DNA of 64,000 nucleotides from Apostichopus japonicus (taxonomy: Eukaryota; Echinodermata; Holothuroidea; Aspidochirotida; Stichopodidae), in contig NC_092575.1 of the NCBI RefSeq assembly GCF_037975245.1, forward strand, positions 17,947,810 to 18,011,809, in the 5' to 3' direction. Positions 1 through 11,289 of this stretch are shown piece after piece (positions within the stretch are counted from its first letter, which is position 1; the number at the start of each line of letters is the position of its first letter). The notes beneath the pieces are model-generated. The model worked only from the letters and a program-made list of their open reading frames with translations, searched no databases and was not told the DNA's origin. Position numbers and translations under genes: made by a program.

Positions 1-30
<30 letters not shown>
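1..30. repeat. (TA)n microsatellite
   Basis: Pure TA dinucleotide run at the left edge of the window; it may extend further left. Confidence 0.95.
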
Positions 31-31
<1 letters not shown>

Positions 32-1287
32 AACAGGTATTCAGTATTGCCCCCAAAATATGCTAGAAAGTCAGATAATGGCCTCTGATGCTCAGATTTC
101 AACGAGTACTTTTTACTGCCACAGTTCTTCAAAGCATGTTACAGTACCTCACTTTAAATGTCTCACTGAAGAGTGCTCAGTGTCTGGGAATAATTTGGAG
201 AGTGAAACTCCTAAGAATGTTTTTGTTGTTGTTTAAATTGGCAATTTTTATCATGCTTAACGGTTGATGCTTTTTCAATCATTTGAGTACCTACTGTACA
301 ATCTAATGACTTTACCTAGATATCTACTCTAAACAAACTCTATGATCCCATTGACACCTAATATACACAAGTTGGTCACATTTGGCAATAAATCCCCGTA
401 GCTGACCCACTTCCACTTCACTGACCACTTCCTTCTGAAACTTCTGAATCTACCATCCAGATCTGACGGACTACGGAATCACCTACGCTCTTTAATGAAT
501 TTAATTGTTATGTGAATAATTAGTTTACTGTTCCCTGCAATGCCATGACATATTTTTCTTTAATGACTTCTTTCATATGGGAATTTCAGTCTCTCAATTA
601 CTTCACGCTTTTAGGTACATCTACTACGACAGTCTAGAGTGTCCTGATACATGCCAATTAGTGTAAGGACAGAATTTCTCTAATTAAATTAAGGTACCCA
701 GAACATCTGCGACAACAATACAGCTCACAAAACAACAAGCTAAATGTTGTATTTTCATCTCTTGATGAAAGAGGATGATGTGTTAATGTCAAAACAGAAC
801 TATTCAACTTTTAGTTATTAAATCTTAATGTTTGAGCCTTGTTCAAATGTTAGTTCCGCTGGAGATCTGACACTGTCTAGGAAGGTCAACTTCGTAGTGT
901 CAACTGCTGTGTACTCAAGATGAAATCCCATGATAATTATCTCTCTTACAAAGATGATCTTGACCCAACAGGGGTGACAACGGCTTGTAGCATGAACGTT
1001 CAGAGGAGGGGGTTGGGAGGTGTGCTAGAGTGGCCTCGAATGGGGGGAATCCAAAGGCAGTTGCCCTGTGGTACTATTGATTTGTAAACAACCATTGCGA
1101 CATGTGTTTGCCTAATTCTCTCTCGTACGACTTTGATCCACCGTTCTCAAATGTGGACACGTTCAGGGTCAGCTTTGATTGATTTGGTTCTTAGCTCATT
1201 ATGAAATTAAAATCAAACTCACTGTTCAAACTAGTTAAATTTCATCTCTGGTTATGTAATGTGCCCCATACTGGATGTTATACTTAC
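31..1287. other. Non-coding stretch, LIM kinase intron (left part)
   Basis: This lies downstream, on the minus strand, of the donor that ends the LIM exon 1288-1423, so it should be the next intron of that gene. I looked on the minus strand for the rest of LIM2 (a conserved Tyr-His-Pro-Glu-Cys type segment) and did not find it, so the next exon is probably left of the window. Confidence 0.5.
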
Positions 1288-1423
1288 CATGACCGGTCCT
1301 GTAATCAAATACGCACACCCATGGCAACCCTGAGCAAATTTTCTGATGTAATCTTGTCTGCAGAAGAGCCTTCTATCTCGTTCATAGTACCAGGTTGAGA
1401 GTGCCTGCTTGCACATGACACAC
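1288..1423 (-). CDS. LIMK: LIM kinase, internal exon: second half of LIM1 and start of LIM2
   Basis: The minus strand has an acceptor (TTTTCAAAG before 1423) and a strong donor (ATG|GTAAGT, intron from 1287). The 136-nt exon starts with the last base of a split Arg codon and is open throughout. It encodes CVMC, then WYYERDRRLFC, RQD, then FAQGCHGC and ITGPVM. Joined to the exon at 11937-12036, the zinc ligands follow the full LIM rule CX2CX17HX2CX2CX2CX16CX2D, and the CHGC pair begins LIM2. The YYE-D core and the CHGC...ITGPVM run are what LIM kinase has at this position. LIM kinases carry two LIM domains, a PDZ and a kinase domain and phosphorylate cofilin to control actin; only the LIM part is in this window. 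Another two-LIM protein is less likely. Confidence 0.85.
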
Positions 1424-1556
1424 CTTTGAAAAAAAAAAAAAAAATCTTAAAATTAACATCTAGGTGAAACTTACCAGGTTAGAATGTTTTAGATACAGTA
1501 TCTGTGTCTTAAATCGTAGGTTACCAACTTCTGTTGCCACCCACATACCTCTCTAG

Positions 1557-1699
1557 GGATCATGAAGAAAGTTCACAGACCCACCCAGTCCACCACAGGA
1601 GCCGGCGGTCCACTCCAGGACCAGCCTGGTCCACCCAAGGACCCATCCAGTCCACCCCAGACACTGTGTAGAGGAAGTACTTTGGTTGTGTGTGACCAG
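1557..1699 (+). CDS. Candidate internal or first coding exon, proline-rich
   Basis: A good acceptor (ACCTCTCTAG before 1557) and a near-perfect donor (GACCAG|GTAAGTG) bracket 143 nt with only one open frame. It reads IMKKVHRPTQSTTGAG and then a Pro/Gln/Asp-rich stretch ending in TLVVCDQ, with donor phase 0. The DNA contains imperfect repeats of a CCAGTCCACCC unit, so part of the Pro-rich composition could simply reflect repetitive DNA. It lies antisense inside the LIM kinase intron and might belong with the terminal exon at 10117-10442, but I cannot chain them. The product is not recognised. Confidence 0.35.
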
Positions 1700-2557
1700 G
1701 TAAGTGATTCTCAATGTCAATTGACACAACATACAGATCAGATTATGGGCTGTTTAGTGAGGTATGGCAAAAGATCAGGATTCTTTACCTCAACCGACAC
1801 TTCTGGGATTTGATCTACGACATGTGGTTCTGATACTTGCACAGTTCATTGGCACATATACAGAGCTGTACACTTATAGATGCATATTCCAATGGTATAT
1901 ATGCATTGTATTATACCATACAAGAGAGTCAAAGAAGTATGTATGCTTCACCATCTTGCTGACTGGCATAAAAGACAATAGCTCATTATACACATGTATG
2001 CATTAATATAATGAATAATTGTCCTGTAAAAAAAGTTCTCCAATGAATCAAATAGAAAAGAAAAATATGTTCACAATGTTTGAGCGGCTCTCCAACTGGG
2101 TAATACTTCACTTCATACATACTGTATGCATTGAGATGGGTACTTCAAGGACACCAGAAATTAACTTCAACATGCACAAAGCTAAAATTATCCAAAAATA
2201 ACTGAACACTGGAAACTGTAGTATTTCATGCATGGAGGGTTTTATCTGAATAGATACGAAGCTATTTTGAGAAAACCATACAGTGAGTTTTACATCAGTA
2301 TTTATTATTCCGCAGGAAATAACACAAAAACGGGTGATTTGAGAAGTTAGGGGAAAACAAGGTACTGTACTGTACTATGTTTACATGAGGGATTGGGTTA
2401 TATTTGGAAAATATCGATACTAACTTCACCAATTTTATTTTTTTAAAACATTAATATACACAAATATATAATATATACACATGGCAAAAGCCTACAGTGC
2501 AAAGATGACCTTCCTTACTGGTTTCGAACCTCTGGACATAGGCAATAAGTGTCCATT
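1700..2557. other. No gene seen
   Basis: AT-rich sequence with short chance reading frames on both strands. There is no splice-bracketed coding stretch and no repeat I recognise. Confidence 0.6.
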
Positions 2558-2625
2558 GCCTACAGTAGTTGGTTAAGGTGTCAGCATATAAAGCAGGAGG
2601 CCCGGGTTCAAATCCCGGTGGAGGC
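2558..2625 (+). repeat. tRNA-derived SINE head / tRNA pseudogene
   Basis: A 68-nt tRNA-like unit. GCCTACA and TGGAGGC pair in 6 of 7 acceptor positions. The T arm CCGGG/TTCAAAT/CCCGG is perfect and contains a consensus B box (GGTTCAAATCC). The anticodon arm TCAGC/ATATAAA/GCAGG pairs 4 of 5, and AGTTGGTTAAGG is the D-loop half of the A box. It is about four nucleotides short in the D stem, so it is not a functional tRNA. A T5 run at 2632-2636 could end Pol III transcription. The rest of the SINE probably extends on one or both sides, with unclear limits. The antisense reading frame with PPPGFEPG is the usual artefact of a B box. Confidence 0.75.
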
Positions 2626-2639
2626 TGGGACTTTTTCAC

Positions 2640-3315
2640 TGTTCTGGATTTTTCCAACTCATTACAATTTCGAACATATGTTATATATATATGCAAACAT
2701 GTTATAGGTTAAAATATCAACAGATGGTGTACTGAAGGTCTTTTTAATTGTTCTCTATGAGTAATACTGTACTAGATCTGAATGACGTACTGTACAGTAC
2801 TACTTAGCATATAAACTATAAAGTGTAATAAGTGGTAATGTACAAATCACTTATTGTATTACTATATCATACGTAATTCGTTTTGTATATTGTGCATTGA
2901 TCTGCATGACAGTTTTGGTTTCCCAAGTCCTCCTCCTCACACTTATAAAGCTTTTTATCATCATGTCTATCTTATTTTGTACCAATGTCTGTGGATAACT
3001 GAAATGACAGGCAAAACGAAATCGGCACTGTATAAAGTAGAAAGTAACTGCAAAATTATCTTCTTTGCTGTTTTTTGTTTTTACTTAATTGATTCATTTT
3101 ACATCTTAACAGAGATGTCTTCATCCTTCAAAGATCTTCAACTTCAACTTTGACCTATAGAGTTGAGCTGGTTGTGTCTCTATATAGAACTTTCCAATTC
3201 TACTACAGGTTCTGACATAAAACATCTATTTCATTGCAACTCTATATTTGCTTCAAAATCCACAACAACTATATTATAAATTTAGCTAACAGCAGGTGTT
3301 CTCCAAGTAAATATA
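2640..3315. other. No gene seen
   Basis: AT-rich sequence after the SINE head. Reading frames of up to 99 codons occur on the plus strand but have no coding character that I can recognise. Confidence 0.55.
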
Positions 3316-3477
3316 TCACAAAATATTTGCTAAATTTATCGCACTCAAATCCTTCAGGTTATTCAATAAATTAAAGCCATTTTTCAGTTTCATAGATTTC
3401 TCTTCTTCAACCTGGCACACTTCTTCCTCAAGCTCGGGCTGCTTGGGAAAAGATTTTCTGCTCCGCCGCACGGTAAC
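3316..3477 (-). CDS. Candidate terminal coding exon, acidic tail
   Basis: On the minus strand an AAAG|GTT acceptor at 3478-3479 opens a 54-codon frame ending in TGA at 3318-3316. It encodes VRRSRKSFPKQPELEEEV, then a Glu-rich segment and LKNGFNLLNNLKDL. The stretch is richer in GC and CpG than its surroundings and the peptide looks like a basic then acidic helical tail. The acceptor's pyrimidine tract is poor and no AATAAA was seen close downstream. It lies on the LIM kinase strand inside its large intron, so it would be a nested gene or an alternative 3' end. Product unknown. Confidence 0.3.
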   Translation of the reverse strand, partial: VTVRRSRKSFPKQPELEEEVCQVEEEKSMKLKNGFNLLNNLKDLSAINLANIL

Positions 3478-3911
3478 CTTTAAAGTAACACAGTCACCTT
3501 AAAGCAACCTTTCACATTTGCCTGACCAATGCAGTTCACTAAATATACCAGTGCTTAAAATTGAAAGAGATAACAACAACCAAAAATTTTCCAGCCAAAT
3601 GAAGATTAATTCTGGCTGGTAATGAAAGGAGAAGCAAACAATGAGCAACGTTTTCTAGATTATGATGAAGATGTTTTCGTGAAGAAATACTCCCCAAAGT
3701 ACTGTATCTACGGAAAATCTCATTCCATGTGGGAGAAATCTTAGCTCAAAACTCCTGTCTGTCCAGAGACTACCATGTTGTTGATCTATGACGTCATAGT
3801 GCCACAAGGAGGTAAAAACTTTACTTTCCATTTAGTTCTTCTTATAATCATGGACATGAGAGTCATGGACTGATATATGTTTGCCATTAAAGGAAGATCA
3901 AAATTCTGAAT

Positions 3912-3926
3912 ATATTACCCCCCCCC
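3912..3926. repeat. Poly-C tract
   Basis: A run of about 13 C residues in AT-rich sequence; length polymorphism is likely. Confidence 0.8.
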
Positions 3927-4398
3927 CCCTATAGCAAGTCCCTATTTGTAGCTACATGTGCTATGACAAACAATTATGACTGCTTTTCTTTTGAAATACA
4001 TCCTTTTCCAAAATTATCTTCAGCAATCTTTCTTATATATATATTAGTATATGACTGCAAGTACTGTACTACAGGGAGTTGTCATTTATAACTGCAGTAT
4101 ATATACTGAATGCACTCTTATACCGTTGTCCTAAAAACCAACTCAAGGGAAGGGCGGGAAATAGCATATGGAATTTGCAGAACCGGTACACGTAGCTCAG
4201 ATACTTTGAGGCTTTTAAAGCGGTAAAAACGCCGAGACCAAATCATACCCAAAATCCTCTAAATTGAAGAATAAAAAAAAGTCCAAAGATCTGACTCCTC
4301 AGTGAACACTGGAAGAGATCCTGAATTACCAAAATTTTGTATGTTGTAATCGAAACGGAATTTTCCAAGTTAATAACAACACAAATTTTGGTGGTAGA

Positions 4399-4518
4399 AT
4401 GAGAGGGCATTGGCCATTGACTGGCATGGTCCAGTCATGTAGGGAGCACAGTGTTAAAATGTTTCCAGTTCACTCTAGGCAGGATAACTGCAAGAGTGTC
4501 AAGGTTGTGAGGAGACAG
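4399..4518 (+). CDS. Candidate coding exon ending at a strong donor
   Basis: An ATG at 4399 opens 40 codons that run without a stop into a near-consensus donor (GAGACAG|GTAAGTGAG, intron from 4519). The peptide begins MRGHWPLTGMVQ and ends in KSVKVVRRQ. The frame stays open upstream to a TGA near 4305, so it could be a first exon with 5' UTR, or a short internal exon starting at 4483 (acceptor GGCAG). It lies antisense in the LIM kinase intron. The donor phase is 0. No family is recognised. Confidence 0.3.
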
Positions 4519-7186
4519 GTAAGTGAGGTGTAAAGAGGCAATATTTCCTTGACCAATAAAAATACATGAGAATGCAATTAGCAGAGCCATGGACAGTAGT
4601 CAGCTGGTGTTAAAATACATTCATGGTAGACCCAGATGGAGTTGAAAAAACTGGTAGGTAGGGGTAGGGTTGAAGTACTCAGGACCAAAAGAAAGTAAGA
4701 TCGTTCCAGTCAGCTTGCAGTCTCTTAGGAAAATAAAACTTACATCCTAGTATCTGTGTCTTTTTATTAATTTTTCCCATATTTCCTAATATTTTGATAA
4801 TTCCCCTGAGCATAATACAGTAGATTGCTTTAACCATAAAACTTTATCTCTAAAAAGTAAGACAAGCAACTACAATACATAAAGCCTTCAAATAGATTTC
4901 AATCATTTATAGCCCGAGAAACAGCTGTTAGATTACTCAAAGTTCACTGGCTCGAGAATGCCTTTTGGTCATTTCTTGCTGCATTTCTTCTTCAGGTGAA
5001 GAAGATAAAGAACTATAACTGGGAATGATGTACTGTATGCTATACACATGTACAGCAAATACGATGAAGCAGTTTCATTGCCCTTTATAGAATGTACGTA
5101 TATAGCAGAGTAATTTAGTCTGGTATTTTAGTAAGAAGGTTGCAAGAAATATAAATTCTGATTGCGCAAGAAGTTTTGTATATATTGTAGTTAGTAACTT
5201 TCTGGAAGAAAAAAAGTCACTGATGTAATTTAAGTATGATTACAGTATCCTACTAATCACTGCATAGATTTTGCCATATCATATCCCATATAAAGTATGG
5301 CATTCTCCCATTGAGCTTGTAGCATATATACTAAACTTAGAACTTAATTAAATATGTAGACAGCCAATTCAAATGATAGCACTTTTCTAATTAGTCCTTT
5401 AAACCTTTCATACGAAAATTGTGAGTTTAGGTATTGTAGGTGAAACAACAAGTCAAGACCCGAGTCACTAAATTTCAAGAAGCTGTTTCTCAATCAAGTT
5501 TGTCAAACATCATGAGATGACTCAGACAATGACTTCCTCTTTTATTTTTACTTCTACTTTCATCACTGAATTTTTACAATACTTGACTAATCATATTGTT
5601 GTGTTTCCAATGACCGAATGTATTGTTTCCCTGGTTAGGAATCCCCCTATTGTTTAATTGCTTTTAATTAACTAATCTCCTAGAGATAGACATATAACTA
5701 CATAAGCTTTGCAGAGATGGATTATCCTTCCTCCTGGCATTGATGTCCAGGGTAGGCAATCTTGAGAGATTTGATTCCATTCTCCCTTAATGGTACTACA
5801 AGTGTTAAAGGCATTGAAGACTCGCCCCAAACCGTGTGCTGCGTTCTGAAAAAGTTAACTTTCTGTTGCTTGCAAGTGAAGTTTTCTGCTTGTCGCTACA
5901 AAATGCAGACAGTAATGAAACGTGATACCTTGTTATCTTTAGCTGGACCTGAGATGTCCATCGCTGTATCATTTGTACACTGTGCTGTGGGTATGGACCG
6001 CAGCTGTATGTACTGACTGTACACTAGTGTCTAATTACCGATGGTAGCAAGCTGTGTGTGTGTATTTTCTGGGATCGATGGTGGTGTCTAACACTTCTGT
6101 TACTCCTCATTCGAAACTAGGTCAGATTACCGACATTAGACGTTTCTTTTTGCGCGACTTCACACCCTTTAAGGGTCAAATATGTGATGGATGGTTATTG
6201 GTTGAGAGAGAATTTCAACCAAACTTTACCTTTCACAATTTTGACAGGATTAACTTGTTCAATATTTTCACAGAAGTTGGAAGCCTGTCTTTTGCAATTT
6301 GCTAAGTGTTTCCTACATTTTTTTCAAAATCAGTAAATCAAGTCTGTTTTAAACTGTTTCTTATATTTTCACAATGGTGAACTTTTTGTGTGAATTTGTT
6401 ATGTATTTTACTAAAAGTACAAGTCTGTTTATGTTTCTTAATGAATCGTCAGTTAGATTTAGTGCATGTACAAATTGCCCATACATGCTAAATGTACTGT
6501 TTACACATTTTAGTGTCAACCAGAGGTCGACAAGTTATATAAAGCTTATATTTTCACAAAATAGCTATTTTTTATCCTAGTCAGCAGTAGCTTCACTATT
6601 TGCTTACATTCTCACACTGGATGACCTCTTAGTGTGATTGTTGAATTATATAGTGAGTCTTTTGTTAGGCTAAGTTATTTTCACACTATTCATTGATTGC
6701 TTATGCTTTGTATTATTCTGCCCATGAAAGCTTTGTAGGTATTTGGAAGTCCACTTTCTATAAAAAGGAGATGTGATTTCCACACTTAGCCAGTTTGGAG
6801 AGATATTATCATTCGTACTCGAAGAGTGTCTCATCCTATGCTCAGAATAGTGAGATGTAGCCTTGTGCAGTAAAATCAGGGACCAGTTGGCTACATTAAT
6901 AGACTCCGTTGTTTCCTTGTTAGGCTAGTAGCAGTAGAAAATTTTGGAATTTCTCTGATCAGTTTTTATTCGTTTATGAAACTGTTGAAACTAATTTCTT
7001 TAAAATGTTCATGGAAAGCAGTTTTAACTACAAAATGTAAAAAATAACTTCCTGCTGCTGAAACTATTTGACACTTACGTAACAATCCGAAGAATCTTGT
7101 AAAAACTGGTCAAAACCAATGTGTGTAAACAATATACAGGTCAGCACACATGTACAGACAATCCTCCAGCATTGCTCACATAAATA
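4519..7186. other. No gene seen
   Basis: AT-rich sequence. Around 5700-6010 base composition is more even and an 84-codon plus-strand frame occurs, but it has no recognisable protein character and no matching splice sites. It may be non-coding transcript or intron. Confidence 0.55.
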
Positions 7187-7191
7187 GAATT

Positions 7192-7680
7192 CAGGGATGT
7201 GCCCACGCTGGGCAGCACTGGGTGGCCCCGCCCAGCACTGAAAATTACCGCCCAGCACTGTCTTAAAAATCAGGAATCCTGCCCAGTACTATTTTCATCT
7301 AAAATCATGACATTTCTAACAATATATTCAGCATAAATTGGGCCTAGCCTATGCCAAAATCATACAGACTAATAATGCATCAGTTACGCATGCGAGAAAA
7401 TTACTTACGGCTCTCAATCGGTCCCTTGTAAAATCTCTTTAAAACAAACTAATAACTTTTACCAGGTACGTAATATATTTCACTAAAAAAAAATTAAAAT
7501 ATGTAAATTGTTAGCAAAACTAGTGTATATATGTGCTTAAAAAGCTACACAAGTGCCAGCATTTGGCATCTGAGCACCTTCAAATATCGAGGGGAGGGGA
7601 ACACCCCCTCCCTCTTATCCCCCGACCCCAGGACGACGATCAGTATACCAGGCATTCAGGAAATCCTGGGCACATCCCTG
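7192..7680. mobile_element. Non-autonomous DNA transposon with 14-bp terminal inverted repeats
   Basis: The left end CAGGGATGTGCCCA and right end TGGGCACATCCCTG are perfect 14-bp inverted repeats. GAATT lies immediately outside both ends (7187-7191 and 7681-7685), a possible 5-bp target duplication. The CAGGG terminus looks hAT-like, but hAT makes 8-bp duplications and the eight flanking bases do not match here, so the superfamily is open. The interior holds three nearby copies of a GCCCAGCACTG motif (7207-7260) and a GC-rich patch; no transposase frame is present. Confidence 0.75.
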
Positions 7681-7742
7681 GAATTGAATGCTACCGTGAA
7701 CTATTAAAAACATATTACAGGAAGGAAGTAATTCTCTATCAG

Positions 7743-7948
7743 CAGAATTCAGCAAAAATACAGTACCTACAGCCAATTCTGGCAAACTGGGTTGAACCAG
7801 CTGGTAAAGAATTTGGAAAAGCCACTCTCAATGCCAACATTGGCCAACCACATTGATCAGGAGCTGCTGGATAACACAGCACCTGTAACTTGTGTTGCTA
7901 TGGGAGAAGACATTGTAATACATGGAATGCAACCTTTAGTTAGCTGCA
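7743..7948 (+). CDS. Candidate internal exon of nested plus-strand gene
   Basis: An acceptor (ATTCTCTATCAG before 7743) opens a frame that is clear to a TAA at 7954. It encodes QQKYSTYSQFWQTGLNQLVK, then LANHIDQELLDNTAPV and MGEDIVIHGMQPLVSC. The composition is protein-like. A weak donor (CA|GTACAT) after 7948 leaves one codon base. That is the phase needed by the terminal exon at 10117, and the join would read VSC-T-LIKQ. The donor weakness is the main doubt; without splicing it would be a short terminal frame or a pseudogene piece. Confidence 0.35.
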
Positions 7949-7956
7949 GTACATAA

Positions 7957-9976
7957 TTTTACCGAGGCAGAAATCAGCTATTTCGGTAGTATCGACCCAG
8001 ATATCAATTTTGATCTTATCACTACCAAATATAGTTAGATAAGCTTAATATTCGAGCACTTTTAATGGCAACACACAACAACATTTTCTTCAAACTTGAA
8101 TGACTGATGAAACATATGCTGCACAAAGTCGAATCGCATAGCAGTTTAATAAGTCAAATTTGTCTCTATCGACCAAGAAGCCCACCCTGACAAATTGGCG
8201 GGCCTTTATAAATTTGCATTAATTACTACAAATGGTAGAAAACCACAATGACCGCTTTCTTTATTCTTATAATGACATGTAAAATTACTGGAACCAAAAC
8301 AGTCACAATCTTCTATATAATTCAATTTCAAACCTTGGGTTAAATAATACCATCTGGCGATGTGTATGGGGACAGCTATATAACGTAAGATAATGTAGTA
8401 GAGTATACCAATATATATCAATGTACATACCCTCACTTCCTGATTCAGAATTTAGAAACTTATTCAGTTGAGTTTAATGAAAAAGTTAATTTAAGAAAGA
8501 ATAACATTGGTATTAGATGTATCAATATCTGGCATCAAATAAAGGGATACAAAAGATTTCAACTCTTAAGTTAATGTTTTGACCGGATTCCCATATCCCT
8601 ATCACAACATGGCCTTTTGCTTGCATTAATTATTCCTACGTGATCTAAGGAAACAAACAACATTGCTAGTCTTTCGCTTCATCACTAGATGTCTGTGTTG
8701 TCACAAAAGCTATTAAAGTTCAAGCAAATTAAACTAACTAATCTAAGTTTTGGCGAGCCAGCAAAAAACAGTAAATCAAAACTTCTCTGTAATGTCTGAA
8801 ATGAACACGTTTTTTTTTCTTCATTTTTCACTAACTTTGCAAAGTTTGTATCTTGTTCAAATTCATGAAAACTTAATTCATGATTCCTGTGATGTACAGT
8901 ATGCAGTTTATTTTGTAACATGTTATACATTGTCTTCAAATTTCTTCCCACTTTTGGGATTTTTTTGCAATTTAACAAAGTCTCATAAACATTTGTGTAA
9001 GGGTCTCAAAATGGGTGAACAGTTGTTTAACATCAGTTTTTGGAATTCTGTTTTCATTGTCTGGCAAGTGATTAACCAGCTCCCATTCACTCAACACTTT
9101 GTAATGTTAAATAAACATTAAACCGAATGTGTCCCTTTAAGACATTTAACTGCGACATATTCTGCAGCTGTGTGATTGAATTTCGACTGCCTAATGGCTG
9201 CCACTTCCTGCATCCAAGAACATGAAGTATGAAAACTGGAAACCACGAAACAACTGCCAATTTCTTTTGGTATATATGTAAAATATACAAGCAAAGATCC
9301 TTGGTTAAAGCCTTTACCATGAAAATGTTTTTCTTTTTCTATTTTCAAGAAGCAAACTTAGTTTGTGTAAACAATGACAAAATGAATTATCAAATAGTGT
9401 AAAGAAGCTTTCCAATATATACAGAAATACTGTACAGGAAGCAAGCCGGTGAGGCTGGAAGTTGATGGTGGTGATGGAGTTGTGGGGGGGGGGGGGATGG
9501 GGGCAGGTGGTAGACATTACAAATGTTTTTAAGATTTGTAGATAGGTACGACTGTGCATGTTTGATGTGAGAAAAGGAAAGAGAAGAATGAAGTCAAGGT
9601 TTTACAGTATGTGAAGATAGCAATAGATTTGGTATTTATATGTTGCCAGGGGAACGGTACAAAATTCCTTATTTACAAATTCTACACTCCATGGTTTGAA
9701 TTTTAAGCAGTGAGGGTTAGGAGGAGTATTAAAAAGGTATATTTGGAGATGATAATGCACTGAGCAACATCCTTTTCTAAGCAGCACTTAAAAGGATTGT
9801 CTGGTAGCCCTAAGAAATAACCTTAAAAAGTGATAAATAATTTTCCAAACATGTTGTCAATGTATGAGAACGCTAATGTTGCGTTTGGCATTTTCACATG
9901 GTTAGAAAGAGAAAAATAAGAACTACAAGTACAATGTATCAAGATCTTCCACCAAATAGTTCTTTTAATATTTCAA
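7957..9976. other. No gene seen
   Basis: AT-rich sequence with short overlapping frames on both strands that lack coding character. A G13 tract lies near 9483-9495. Confidence 0.55.
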
Positions 9977-10042
9977 TCCATTCCCTCCTCGGCTCCTCCT
10001 CCCCCTCTCCCCCTCCTCCTCTCCCCCTCCCCCACCCCCATC
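9977..10042. repeat. Polypyrimidine tract (CT-rich)
   Basis: About 65 bases of almost pure C/T, built from CTCC and CCTCC units. It lies about 75 bases before the acceptor of the exon at 10117. Such tracts can form triplex DNA; here it is simply low complexity as far as the sequence shows. Confidence 0.8.
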
Positions 10043-10116
10043 TAATACCACAAAAGAGACATTGAAAGTTAAAATTTCCCTCCTGATTTATTTGTTTCCA
10101 ATTCAAATATTTGTAG

Positions 10117-10442
10117 CTCTCATCAAGCAAGCAACAAACTATTATAACCCTGGTGACAGCTCCCAGCTGCCTGCCACATATCCTGACCCACTGTATCGTA
10201 GAAGTGAATTAACAGACAGAAACAAATTTAACAGCTGTTTGTATAAACTACAACCTGAAACAATACATATTCTGGACAGAGAGGGTAAAGATATTGTTCA
10301 TCATAGAATGAAGATATGTGAGATTAAGACACTGGGTAACAATAGAAATGAGCAGATGATGAGGTTAAGAAAGGGGTTGTTACTTGCCTCCATCAAAGAG
10401 AATGCAACAAGGGGATTATTCAAAGGCCAGTTCAAACTGTAA
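10117..10442 (+). CDS. Terminal coding exon of an unrecognised gene, nested antisense in LIM kinase
   Basis: An acceptor with a T-rich tract (TATTTGTAG before 10117) opens a frame that finishes a split codon with CT. It then runs 107 codons to TAA at 10440-10442. The peptide starts LIKQATNYYNPGDSS. Further on it has YPDPLYRRSELTDRNKF and LDREGKDIVHHRMKIC, and it ends in LLLASIKENATRGLFKGQF and KL. It is mixed-charge with no low complexity and no membrane segment, and reads like a conserved C-terminus. A canonical AATAAA lies 226 bases after the stop. I do not recognise the family. It lies on the strand opposite to, and wholly within, the large LIM kinase intron. The exon at 7743-7948 may precede it. 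Confidence 0.65.
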
Positions 10443-10690
10443 CTGTGACATGGATTTTACTGTTGTCAGAAACCTGGTTGTCTTCAAAGAGGTAACCTTC
10501 TGATTATGGAAAAACCAGTTCCATTAGGACAGTATACATAAAGGAGTCAGTCTGTTTACCCAATGACCATTCTAGAGAATTTATCTATTGTCATGAAAAT
10601 CCTCTCCCTACTGAAGAATGGAGTTTGAGGTTAACAGTTAAGAATGATGTAGCCTTCGCCAAGAGTTAATAAAGTTTCAGTGCTTGGCCT
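10443..10690 (+). other. 3' UTR of the terminal exon
   Basis: Non-coding stretch between the TAA stop and a little past the AATAAA signal; GT-rich sequence (GTTTCAGTGCTTGG) follows the signal as expected for a cleavage site. Confidence 0.55.
10668..10673 (+). terminator. Polyadenylation signal AATAAA
   Basis: Canonical hexamer 226 bases after the stop codon of the exon ending at 10442, followed by a GT-rich element. Confidence 0.6.
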
Positions 10691-10774
10691 GACAAACAAG
10701 CACACCTTACACATACATACTGAAAGCAAGTTTACGATGGTAGTAATTCTTGACAAGTGTCTACTTAAAAAGCA

Positions 10775-11253
10775 CCCGCCACTGAAAGTTTGCTATCAAA
10801 GTTTGCTTCAAAAGATCCAAAACACTGCTGCCCGTATTGTGAACAGGAAAGGAAGAAAATGCTTAACCACTCCACTTCTAATGGAACTTCACTGGCTCCC
10901 TATCAGCTACAGAATTCAGTATAAACTACTTCTTCTCACCTTTTGTGCTCATCATCTGGAACAGCCTTCTCTTGCCATATATTCCAAGTCGCACACTTCA
11001 TTCGTCCAACAAACTGTATTTAACTGTTCCTAAACCACGCTTGAAGACCTATGGTTACAGAAGCTTCGAATACTCTGGCTCTTATCTCTGGAACAATTTA
11101 CCAGATCACATTCGAACATGCTCTAAACTTTCTACATTCAAAGTCTACTTCAGACCCATCTTTTCACTTGTTCTTTTGTAAATTAATCTGCTTTTTTTGT
11201 AAAGCGCCTTAAGCAGTGACTTTTGTCTACTGATTTGGCGCTATATTAGTCTC

Positions 11254-11286
<33 letters not shown>
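10775..11286 (+). mobile_element. 5'-truncated LINE 3' end (CR1/L2/Rex1-like), frameshifted
   Basis: Two overlapping frames carry the C-terminus of a jockey/CR1-type LINE ORF2. The first has LLQKIQNTAARIV and MELHWLPISYRIQYKLLLLTF. The second, in another frame, has YIPSRTLHSSNKLYLTVPKP, RLKTYG and SYLWNNLPDHIR. The segment that normally links them is partly missing, so there is a deletion plus a frameshift at about 10945-10985. A 3' UTR follows with AGCGCC (11203-11208) able to pair with GGCGCT (11237-11242), then a (TTA)n tail. The copy is dead. Its exact 5' limit is not clear. Confidence 0.8.
11257..11286. repeat. (TTA)n microsatellite, LINE tail
   Basis: About ten TTA units directly after the LINE 3' UTR hairpin; the usual kind of tail for this LINE type. 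Confidence 0.9.

Positions 11287-11289
<3 letters not shown>

Noticed and set aside
2451-2696. 81-codon minus-strand ORF with PPPGFEPG
   Set aside because: It is the antisense translation of a tRNA-type B box and T arm.
3622-3744. 40-codon plus-strand ORF (DYDEDVFVKKYSPKYC)
   Set aside because: It looks protein-like, but the opposite strand is also open, no acceptor or donor fits, and it cannot be tied to a gene.
8685-9121. ORFs of about 97 and 123 codons on opposite strands
   Set aside because: They overlap each other in AT-rich DNA and have no recognisable motif or splice signals.
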